The position numbers were made by a program, and so were the translations under genes. A stretch of DNA of 64,000 nucleotides, from the NCBI RefSeq assembly GCF_014898055.3, contig NW_026555331.1, forward strand, positions 99,718,684 through 99,782,683, written 5' to 3'. Shown here piece by piece: positions 50,201 through 62,200 of the stretch; the stretch's first letter is position 1, and every line of letters begins with the position of its first letter. The notes under the pieces were generated by a model that saw only the letters and a list, made by a program, of their open reading frames with translations, was not told the origin of the DNA and ran no database searches. This stretch comes from Talpa occidentalis (taxonomy: Eukaryota > Chordata > Mammalia > Eulipotyphla > Talpidae).

Positions 50201-53200
50201 GGGGAAAACTCTGCTTGCATCACTGCACTGCCATAACAAGGCATCATAGACTGGGTGTTTCAACATTAGAAATGTCTTTTCCCATAGTTGTGAAGGCTGA
50301 AAGTTCAGGACCAAAATGGCAACAGGGGTGGTTTCCCCTGAGACCTTGCTCCTTGGCTTGCAGATCTGCCTTTCACAGTCCCTCACCTGGTCTTTCCTCT
50401 ATGCACATGCATCTGTGGACACACTGTGTCCAAATATCCTCCTTTTATCCCATATTTATCAGAGTGGGTTAGGACCTACTCTGTCAGTGTCATTTTAACT
50501 TTATCACCCCTTTAGAGACCCAATCTCCAAATACAGTCACATTTCTGAGGCACTAGGGTTAGGGCTTCCACATGAATTTGAGAAGAATAAAATTCAATCC
50601 ATAACACCTAGCAGAAAGGAAGCTTTCAGAAAGGAAGCCCTGAGAGTGTCCCTGAATCAAAACAAAGTTTAAGAATAAATGTTTCTAATGGAATGATCAT
50701 CCTGAATCACCTATAAAATACTCAGTAGTATTCAGTATAAGCCATCCAAGTAGGGAAGAATTTTATCCATTACAGAATTTTCCTTATGAGCAACATGAGA
50801 CTCATATGAAGTTTACCCCTTTTTTAACTTGGCCATAAAGGAATACACAGAAATGTTGGCTCTGAGTCATTGTGCAGGATCTATTCCTATGTGTTCACAT
50901 CTACTACCCCTTGTCCTGTCTTATATTTTAGTCTTTGTTCTCCAAGTCTGATTTCTGTTTATCTTTATCCTTCATTTAATTATATTGCTGTAAGCTACCT
51001 CAAATTCTTTGTGCAAAAATGTTGTAGGTAAGGGCCTCCCTGGTGGCTCAAGGGGTTAAGACACAACCAGTGAAGCTGTCCACAGCCACTGCAGCACCAG
51101 TTTAATCCCCAGCCAGGGAGATGACCCACATGGCACAGCAGACCTCTCCTGTCTCACCCGCTGCTCCCCTCAGCAGTGTATTTCAGTAGATCTGCCTGTT
51201 CTGTTCCCCACTCTGTCTCTGGTGAATCCTCTCACCCCCCCACACCTCTGGCCTGTACCCCAGTTCTTGTATGCATAAGTAAATAAATATTTTTTTAAAA
51301 ATGTAGTAGGTGGGCCTCCCTGGTGGCGCAGTGGTTGAGCACTGGGTTGCGAAGCTGCCTGCAGCCTCTGCAGCACCGGTTCGATCCCCGGCTGCTCCCT
51401 GGCCACCGGAGGAGGGTCCCACATGGTGTGCAGACCTCTCCTGCCGCCCGCTGCTCCCCTCAGCAGTGTACTTCGGTCCTTCTGCCTGCTCTACTCCCTG
51501 CTCTGGCTCTGGTGAATTCTTTCACCCTCCCGCGCTTCTGACTGTACCCAGTGCTTGAATAAATAAATAAACAAACAAACAAACAAACAAACAAATAAAT
51601 CTTTTAAAAAATGTAGTAGGTAAATAAATAACCAATAAGTACAAAATTTTCATAACAAAACAGTACGCAATATCTTTCAAATGTCCTTTCGACTTGGGAA
51701 TGTTCCACAAAAATTAAAGTCACTGTTTTGCCCTGAACTGATCTCTTGCTATGCTGAGCTCCAATGTGGATTATGCCCTTGTCATTTACCAGACAAAGGT
51801 TTTGATACCAATTTTCCTTTGTGCAACCTGACTTTGCAAATATTTGGTCAGCCCTAAAGAGTGATGGACAGTTTCTTAAACGTCTACCTAACCCATGGTT
51901 GGACAGGGTCTACCCTTGTAGGGAAACTTGAATGCTGGTACTTAGATGGGAAAAAATAAACCTGTTGCTTATGCTGTAACACTTTGAGGGAACTACCCAG
52001 TTGCTCTCCTTAAGCTGTGAAATCTGAACTCTGTCAGTTCAACATCCATCTCCCCAATGGATGTTGATTGAACTAAGGCTTCTTTGGGTCTCAATTCTAA
52101 AGGTACTGTGTGATATCCTCATCTAGGATATTACCTCCCTGGTGGCGCAGTGGGTTAGTGTGCAGTGCTGTGAAGCTGTCCGCAGCCTCTGCTAGCTGGT
52201 TCGATTCCTGGCCAGCCAGAGAGATTCCTACAAGGCGCAGCAGACCTCTCCTGCTGCTCCCCTCAGCAGTGCTGTCAGTCTGTCTGCCTGTTCTGCTCCC
52301 CAATCTGTCTCTGGTGAATCCTTTCACCCTCCCGCGCATCTGGCCCATACCCCAGCTATTGTATAAATAAACAATAAATCTGAAAAAAAACAAACAGAAA
52401 TTACTCTTATATGATTAAACGAAGGTACTTACGTTCATCAAGGCTGTGTATATTATGTAGATAAAATTAAAAAAAAAAATAAAGTTACTGTGTCGGATCA
52501 GACATAAAATTTTGGAATGCCTGTCTCTCTGACTTCTATCTCATTCTCCCCTCCATTCCACCCTCCTCCAGAGAGTTCTGGTTCCCACATCAGAGACAAC
52601 TCGTCTTAGGTACTTCACAGAGTTGTTGCTGAAGAGAGGACAGCCACTAATGCTGGTAGGAAATGCTGGGGTAGGAAAAACAGTCTTTGTCGGTGATGCG
52701 CTAGCAAGTCTCCCTGAGGGTTACATCGTGTCCCGCGTGCCTTTCAACTACTACACAACATCTGCAGTTCTGCAAAGTAAGTGTTTCTCCAGTTTGTATT
52801 CAGAAATGAGATCAGAAACTCTTAAGTTTTTTTAAATTTTTTTATTAATTTTTTTTATTTTTATATCATTGTTCATTTTTAAACAATACTTGCTTCCCCC
52901 TACCCGCTCAGGTGTAGTCCCCATAGAGTTTCCTTCCCCAATACACCCGTGCACAGTCACCTCAGTCCCCTGTGCTCCTCCCTCCCTCCCTCTGATTCCT
53001 CTCCCCTTCCCCTGTAGTATGTCTCTGATTTATAATTGTCTGAAACTGTTAAGATTTTTATGCTTTCTAGGCTTTAGACATTTTGATTAGGTCTCAAACG
53101 AGTTGTTACTTATCACTGTTTTTGGTAGTATACTTTGCTAAATATTGTGATTTCTACTTTTAATCATTTATCACCTCATTTAGGATATTACTGTTCAGAA

Positions 53201-56200
53201 TAGCAAGAATTTACATCAGCCATGTTTATTGCTTCCCTCTATACCATTTGGTTACCTTTAATCAGGTCAGTGGAACCCTTATACCACAGGAAAAGGGCTC
53301 AGGGTGCTTTCTTAGGTAAGGTAAACATTTATTAAGACTACATTGATGAAATGATAGGCCATGAGCTATTAATTCTTAGAAGAATGGGGAGACTAATTTT
53401 CTTTTTTTTTTTAAAATAAATTTTATTTTTATATTCCCCATACAATTGTAACACCCTTATTTAGACCCCAATTCCTCCCCTCCCCGCCCCTCACCCTCCA
53501 TAGAGTGTCTCTGGTTCATAGTTTTTTGTTGATTTTGATTTTCACTTTCTTATAGTTATTCATTTTCCTGGTCCCTTATTTAAGTTTTCTAGATTCCTGC
53601 TATGAGTGAGACCATCTGGTATTTTTCTTTTTCTTTCTGGCTTATTTCACTGAGCAAGATCCCTTCCAGCTCCATCCATGTTGCTGCAAATTGCATGTGT
53701 TTATCTTTTTTGAATGCTGAGTAATATTCCATGGTGTATATGTACCACATCTTCTTGATCCAGTCATCTATTTTTGGGCATTTGGGTTGTTTCCAAAGCT
53801 TAGCTATTGTAAACAGTGCTGCTATAAACATAGGGGTGCAGGTGTTCTTTGGAATTGATGTTTCTGTGTCCTTTGGGTAAATACCTAGGAGTGGAACGGC
53901 TGGATCATATGGAAGCTCTATGTTTAGTAGGTCCAGAAATCTCCACACAGCTCTCCATAGTGGTTGGACCAATTTGCACTCCCACCAAGAGTGCAGGAGA
54001 GTTCCTTTTTCTCCACATCCTCGCCAACATTTGTTGTTGCTAGTTTTTTTAATATGTGCCATTCTCACTGGTGTAAGATGGTATCTCATGGTGGTTTTGA
54101 TTTACATTTCCCTGATTACAAGTGATGTTGAACATTTTTTCATATGCCTTTTGGCCATTTGCATTTCCTCTTCAGAGAAGTTTCTTTTTAGCTCTTCTGC
54201 CCATTTTTTGACAGGATTATTTTCTTTGTTGTTGAGTCTCATCAGCTCTTTGTAGATTTTTGTGATCAGTCCTTTATCATTAGTGTTGTGTGCAAAAATG
54301 TTCTCCCAGTCGGTGGGATTTCTCTTTGTTTTTGTTATTGTCTCTTTTGCTGTGCAGAAGCTCTTTAATTTGAGGTAGTCCCAGCTGTTTATCTTTGCCT
54401 TCACTATCACTGCTTTGGGTGATGTGTCTGTAAAGATGTCTTTGATGTGCATATCACGTAGTGTTTCGCCTATATTTCCTTCTATGTATTTTATGGTTTC
54501 AGGTCTTATGTCTAGTTCTTTAATCCATTTTGAGTTGATTTTTGTGTATGGTATGAGGTAGTAGTCAAGCTTCATTCTTTTGCATGTAACAACCCAATTT
54601 TCACAGCACCATTTATTGAACAAACTTTCTTTGCTCCAATGCATATTCTTTGCTCCTTTGTCAAAGATTAGTTGACTATAAATCTGTGGGTTTATTTCTG
54701 GATTTTCTATTCAATTCCATTGGTCTGTGTGTCTGTTCTTGTTCCAATACCATGCAGTTTTGATGATTATGGCTTTGTAGTATAGTTTGAAGTCTGGGAG
54801 TATGATGCCTCCATTCCCTTCTTTTTTTTTTTCAGGAGAGCTTTGGTTATTCGGGGTTTTTGGTGATTCCATATGAGTCTCATCAATAATTGTTCTATTT
54901 CTTTAAAGAATGACATTGAAATTTTGATTGGAATAGCATTGAATCTGTATATTGCTTTTGGTTGGATGGCCATTTTAATAATGTTTATTCTTCCAATTCA
55001 TGAGCAGGAGATGTCTTTCCATTTCTTTGTGTCTTCTTCTATTTCTTTTAACAGTGTTTTATAGTTTTCTTTGTATAGGTCCTTTACCTCTTTTGTTAGA
55101 TTTATTCCCAAGTATTTGATTTTTTTTTGTTTCGATGATAAAAGAGATGGTTTTTTTGATTTCTTCTTCTTCAGATTTATTGTTTATGTATAGGAAGGCT
55201 ACTGACTTTTGCATGTTGATTTTGTATCCTGCCACTTTACTGAACTGATTGATGAGTTGAATTAGTTTTTCTGTGGAGTTTTTGGGGTTCTCTCTGTATA
55301 TTTCATATCATCTGCAATAGTGATAGTTTGACTTCTTCTTTTCCTATTTGGATTCCTTGTATGTCTTTCTCTTGTCTTATTGCTCTGGCCAGGACTTCCA
55401 GTATGATATTGAAAAGCAGTGGTGAGAGTGGACATCCTTGTCTTATTCCAGATCTTAATGGAAATGCTTTCAACTTTCCACCATTGAGAATGATACTGGC
55501 TGTTGGCTTGTCATATATGGCCTTTATGATGTTGAGGTATGTTCCTTTTATCCCAAGAATTTCAAGGGCTTTTATCATGAATGGGTGTTGCACTTTATCA
55601 AAAGCTTTCTCAGCCTCTATTGATATTGTCATATGGTTTTTGTATATCTTTTTGTTGATGTGTTGGATAACGTTGATTGATTTTCGGATGTTGAATCCTT
55701 GTGTCCCTGGCATGAATCCTACTTGGTAGTGGTGAATTATCTTATGGATACATGGTTGAATTCTGGTAGCTAAAATTTTATTGAGGATTTTTTGCATCAG
55801 TGTTCATTAGGGAGATTGGCCTGTAGTTTTCCTTTTTTGTGTTGTCCTTGTTCGGTTTTGGTATTAGTGTAATATTGGCTTCATAGAACGTGTTTGGTAT
55901 TATCCCTTCCTTCTCAATTTTTTGGAAGAGTTTGTGAAGGATAGGCACTAATTCGTCTCTGAATGTTTGGTAGAATTCATTTGTAAATCCATCAGGTCCT
56001 GGGCTTTTGTTTTTGGGGAGGTTTTTGATTACCATTTCAATTTTGCCGCCTGTAATTGTTCTGTTTAGGTGTTCTATTTCTTCTTTATCTAGCTTTGGGT
56101 GATTGTAGAGTTGTAGGAATTTGTCCATCTCCTCTAGATTGTTGAACTTGTTTCCATATAACTGTTCATATAGTTACTGATTATTCTTTTGATTTCTGCT

Positions 56201-59200
56201 GTGTCCGTTGTGATTTCTCCTCTTTCATTTATGATCCTGTTTATTTGTGCTTTCTCCCTTTTTTCCTTTGTGAGCCTAGCTAGGGGTTTGTCTATTTTAT
56301 TGATTTTTTTCAAAGAACCAGCTCTTGGTTTCATTGATCTTTTGGATTGTTTTTTTAGTTTCAATTTCATTTATTTCTGCTTTGGTTTTTATTATTTCTT
56401 CTACTGGTTTTGGGTTTTTTGTTTTGTTGTTCTTTTTCTAGATCTTTGAGCTTCAAGATTAGGTTGTTTCTTTGAGTTCTTTCTTGTTTCTTGATGTGAG
56501 CCTGTATTGCTATATATTTTCCTCTTATTACTGCTTTTGCTGCATCCCATACATTTAGGAAATTGGTGTCCTCCTTGTCCTTCAATTCAAAGAATTTTTT
56601 AATTTCTTCTTTGATCTCCTCATTAGTCCAGTGGTCTTCCAGTAGTGTGGTTTCCAATCTCCATGAGGTGGGAGAGTTCCTTGCCTTCTTTTTATTGTTT
56701 ATTTCTAGTTTGATGCCTTCATGGTCAGAAAAGATGGTTGATATGATTTCAATCTTGGTATATCTGTTGATGTTTGTCTTGTGTTCCAGCATGTGATCGA
56801 TCCTGGAGAATGATCCATGTGCACTTGAGAAAAATGTTTACTCCGTTTTTTTTTTTTTTTTTGGGTTTAGTGTTCTATAGATGTCTTTAAGCCCAAGCGC
56901 TCTAGATCCTTATTTAGAGCTTTAGTGTCTTTACTTATTTTTTTGTCTCATTGATCTATCCATTGTTGATAGTGGTGTGTTGAAGTCTCCCACTACGTAT
57001 GTGTTTTCTCTGATGTCTGTTTTCAGAGATGACAATAGTTGTCTGATATATTTTGGTGCTCCTTCGTTTGGTGAATATATGTTAATGAGTGTTATTTCTT
57101 CTTGAAGTATTGTCCCCTTGATCATAATGTAGTGACCGTTGGGGTCTCTTTTTATCTTTTGAGTTTGAAATCTGTTTTATCTAATATAAGTATAGCTGTT
57201 CCTGCTTTCTTTTTTGGTCCATTTGCTTGTAGGATTGCTTTCCATCCTTTAACTTTGAGTCTATTTTTATCTTTTGTAGCGGAATGTGTTTCCTGGAGAC
57301 AGCAAAAGGTTGGGTTTTGTTTCTTAATCCAGCCTGCGACTCTGTGTCTTTTTATTGAAGAGTTTAGTCCATTTACATTTAGAGTTAATATTGATATGTT
57401 AGCATCTGTATTTGCCATTGTGTTTGTCTTTCCTTTGATTTTATTTATTTATTCTTTTAATAACTTTTTTTTGGCCTTCTTTTGTTGTTATTCGTCCCTC
57501 TGAGGTTCTGGCTTTAGGACTCCTTGTAGTATTTTTTGGAGTGGGGGTTTAGTCATTCCAGAGGTAGTGGAATTTAATAGCTGTTTAATTTAATAGCTGT
57601 TTGTCTGGGAAGGTCCTTATTCTTTCTTCACAGAGGAAGGAGTGCTTTGCGGGATAGAGTATTCTTGGTTGGCATCTGTTTTCTTGAAGTCTGTTGACTA
57701 TGTCCCTCCACTCTCGAGGGACTAATTTTCAACTGTTGAATACATATATCACTGTAATCAAAAGAACATGACAGATTTGGAGTCATTCCCAGTGTTAGGA
57801 AGGGCAAGGCAAATAGACATGGGGAGTAGAGGAGAAATACTGGTGGTGCAACAGGTTGAGTGCCATGCTGTGAAGCTGCCCACAGCCTCTGCAGTGCAGG
57901 TTTGATTCCCGGTCAGCCAGGGAGATACCCACATGGCGTGGCAGACCTCTCCTGCCTCACCTGCTGCTCCCCTCAGCAGTGTCTTTGGTCTGTCTGCCTG
58001 TTCTGCTCCCCACTCTGTCTCTGGTGAATCCTCCCACCCTCCTGCACCTCTGACCTGTATCCCAGTTCTTGTATAAATAAATAAAATATTTTTTTAAAAA
58101 AAGAGCTGATAATTGGGAGGTTTCTCACTCTGACCAGCGGAGTGATGAAGTTATACTCTGGGGAAGGGAGGGGCAGCAAAAACTATTGTCCAGTTTATTA
58201 AACCTGTTGAATTGCCCTGAATGTGGCTTCTGTGCAGTGTGCATGGCCATGTGCTGCTGCTATTATTTTCTTAATTTTATTGGTGGAGATTAATAGTATG
58301 TTTTCTTGCTGGCATCAGTAACTCAACCAAGAGTGATTTTTCTCAACGCTCTTTCTTAATCAAGTTTATCTTCCAAAGTTATCTGGGCTTGTGAAAAAAT
58401 GTAACTTCACATATGCCCAGGATAGTGTCTACATACTTGTCCTCTTGTCCTTCTGCTCTCTGATGACCAAATAAGAGAGGTGTGGGCAACCCCTTGAGCT
58501 GTTTGTAGATTCTTCTGCAGGGGTCTTCAAGGAGGGAGACTGGGAGTTGGTCATGTGCTGGAGTGGGTTTAGGGGAGGAAAGACAACGGCAATGTCTCAG
58601 ATCTGATGGCCAGTGTGATGACAAGTTACAGACATGTATCTACAGAAAAGGAGAGGTCAGGTGCCCCCCTGGGGATAAGAGGGATATTGACTGGAGAGCA
58701 TGACAGCTAGGAAGGTAACCAGCAACAAGTCTCTAACTTGGAAAGAGGTGATACTGAAGTCATAGAGTGGTTGAATGGATAGAAAATGAGAAATAGGATT
58801 AAGGACAGGTTTACCTTTTATTTGTTATTGGTAGATGGAATTGATTTTTTGTTTCAGGAATTCTTGAGAAACCTCTAGAGAAAAAGGCTGGTCGTAACTA
58901 TGGCCCAGGAGGAAATAAAAAATTGGTTTATTTTATTGATGATATGAATATGCCTGCAGTGGACTCATATGGCACTGTTCAGCCCCACACACTTATTCGG
59001 CAGCATATTGATTATGGACACTGGTAAGCGAATCTCTATACTTCATTTTCTGCTGAAATCTGATTGTTGTTATTACTAATAAACACTTAAAATGGAATTA
59101 CCCCAATTTATTCATTTGAAGAGCATTTTCTATAATAGCTTTTGAGTTTGCTTTCATTCACTTTTCATCATCCTAAATGGAATTGTTTCACTTTGTATCT

Positions 59201-62200
59201 TGGAAGAATGGAATTGAAAGATTCATCAAAACATAATCTGCTCAAATCATGTCTTCTTTAAGCATTAACTCACAGATGCTGATGAAAAGCTTGACCTTAC
59301 CCTGGGGGGAATACCTAGTTCATAGTACTCAGGTATTGCAGTCTGCAATCCCTGCTTAACTCCAGGGAGAACCTGCAGCCTTGCTGTGGGTATTTCTCAC
59401 CAGTAATAGTTATGTGAGAATCAATAAGCAGTAAGATGTATTGACTCAGCTCTTGATCTTAATTTGAGTATCAAAGGAGCTATGGAGCCTTCAGTTTTCT
59501 GAGCTTCAGTGTTTATGTCTCTCAACATGACAGAGCGATTGTAAAGATCAGAAACAATTTGTAATGACGCCCTTTGTGAACTGGTGAATTTTGCTAGATT
59601 GTCCTCTCCAGTTGGATTTCAGGTTCTTTTTTTCTCTCTCCCAGGTATGATAGACAGAAGGCGATGCTCAAGGAAGTCCACAATTGTCAGTATGTTGCCT
59701 GCATGAATCCCATGGCGGGCAGTTTCACAGTCAATCCCAGACTACAGGTGGGGTACTGAGTACTGCCTCTTCCCAAACAACCTCTAAATCTAACACTCAA
59801 ACATTGTGCATTGCCTCTTGGTGCTTTCACAAATTAGGGTGTCTACTGGACATTTAGTTAAGCATGTAAGCTTTTTAAAAAGTTGACAGACTTTTTAAAA
59901 GACCAGTTAACAGAGTTCCCTCGTAGTCCCTCACTCCAACTCACTGTGCCAGTTGTAGACATATTGCGTTAGTGTGGTGCATTTGTTACAATTGATAAGC
60001 CAATGTTGATATATTGCTAACATAGTTATTAAAGTCTAGAATTTACATTAGGGTTAATTCTTTGTGTTGTGTATCCTATGGATTTTGGGAAATGCGTGAC
60101 AAGAACTCACCATTCAAGTTTCATACAGAGTAGTTTCACTGTCCTAAAAATACCCTGTTTTACTACATACTCACTCCTCCTTCCTTCTGAATCCCTGGCA
60201 GCCACTGATCCTTTCACTGTCTTCATAGTTTTTCTTTTTCCAGAATGTCATATAGTTGGAATCATGTAGTAGCGTTTGCAAATTGGCTTCTTTCACTTAG
60301 CTTAAATGTGCATTTTATGAATCCTTCATGTCTTTTCATGGTTTGGTAGCTCGTTTCTTTTGATAACTGAATAATCATTGTATAGATGCACCACAGTTTA
60401 TTTATTCACATGTTGAAGGACATCATGGTTGCTTCCAAGTTTGGACAGTTATGAATAAAAGCCCCTATAAATATGTGCAGATTTTTGAATGTGCATATAG
60501 CTTTTTAATAATAACAACCACTACCAACAACAACACACATACAGCAGTATAGTGTTTTATACTCGCTTATCGGGAGTCAGCTAGTGGACTCTGCCTATGT
60601 TGGCTGGTCTCATTCATATGTCTGGGTATTGACTCTCAGCTGCTGTAATGTAGCTGTGACTATAGTGATTGGACAACACAGCTCTGCTGCATGTGTCTCA
60701 TCCTTCAGCATGCTTGTGGAGTTCATGGTGAAGGGAGAGATTTAAGAAAGCAATTGTAGGGCCTCCCTGGTGGTGCAAGAGGTAAAGCAACCGCACTATG
60801 AAGCAATCCACGACCTCTGCAGCACGAGTTCTATCCCCGGCCGGCCAGGGAGAAACCCACATGGCACAGCAGACCTCTCCTGTCTCGCGCACTGCTCCCC
60901 TCAGCAATGTATTTCGTCAGTCTGCCTGTTCTGTTCCCCACTCTGTCGCTGGTGAATCCTCTCACCCCCACACCTCTGGCCTGTACCCCTGCTCTTGTAT
61001 GCATAAATAAATAAACCTTTAAAAAAAAAAAAGTTGTGCTGAATAAACTTTAAAAAAAAAAAAAAGAAAGAAAGAAAGCAATTGTAAAGACACGAGTCTC
61101 TAACAGTGAGTATTACACTCTCTCCTACCTCATTCTATTTGCTCCATCAAGTCTTTATGGCCAAATCAGAGTCAGCAGAAGGCACTACGGAGTTGCATGG
61201 CAGTTAGTGCAGATACAGGAAGAGATAAAATAGACCCCTATTTTGCGATCTACTAGTACCATGATGATCCCTCTTTTATGTAACTGTTGTGTTTGTTTTT
61301 CTTTTCAGAGACATTTTACAGTGTTTGCATTCAACTTTCCATCCTTGGATGCACTGAGCACCATCTATGGCCAGGTCCTTAGTTTCCATTTCCAGCAGCA
61401 AGCATTTTCTCCGGCCATTCTCAGGAGTGGCCCCACTTTGATTCAGGCAACAATAACGTTCCATCAGATGATGGCACAGAACTTTTTACCCACAGCTATT
61501 AAATTCCACTACCTCTTTAATCTGAGAGACCTTACAAACATCTTCCAGGTACCTTGATGGCTCTATGTCAGGCATTTTGGGCAGGGGAATGATCAGAGGA
61601 ACAATATGGCATCCACTTACAGACCTTAGTTCAGAACTATGCTACTATTTTATATACTTTCATACTATAAAACTTCTCTATAAAGTAAGTATGGCAGGTT
61701 GGTTTGTCCTGTTTTATCAATGAGAGTAGTGGTTCCTCTAAGTTGTATAACAGCAGGTGCATGGCTAAAAGTCCAAACTCCCTATTTCATTTATTCTGTA
61801 TAAATATTTGAGTGTTCTTTTGCACTGAGAGGGATAATTTGTCATTTTTTAATAAAGTATGTATGTAGTTTTTAAGCATACATCAAGAAAAATTATGATT
61901 TCTTAAATCTTTAGATTATTTTGGCTTGACAGTGACCCTTACTCTGTTTACCTTACTCTGTTTACCTAAAATGACAATGTTGATTTATATATTTGATTTA
62001 GAAAATAAATTCTAGAGAGGGAATTTAAAAAGAATTTTTAAATATTGAACAAGTATGATCTGTCCTATAGGTAAAAGTACTTGGGAGGATTATTTATGCC
62101 TTAGTGTTCTTTAGTGAGAAAGGTTTTAAACTGGTTCAATATGGAAACTTTGTGGGACTTCATATTTAGTCATTTTTGTTTCTGGATATTTTTATAACCA

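Larger units (their letters stand above)
49260..52571 (+). other. DNAH11: Intron e15-e16
   Basis: GT-AG, 3.3 kb. It holds two adjacent copies of a medium-reiterated repeat (49940-50612), two tandem SINEs (51032-51606) and a third SINE (52130-52391). Nothing is recognised in 50620-51010 or 51630-52125. Confidence 0.8.
52777..58857 (+). other. DNAH11: Intron e16-e17
   Basis: GT-AG, 6.1 kb. It is dominated by an antisense L1 (53402-57719), with an L1 3' UTR-like fragment (52828-53060) and a SINE (57836-58103). Nothing is recognised in 58110-58850. Confidence 0.9.
59748..61308 (+). other. DNAH11: Intron e18-e19
   Basis: GT-AG, 1.6 kb. It holds an old antisense L1 3' fragment (60040-60470) and a SINE (60759-61067). 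Confidence 0.85.
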
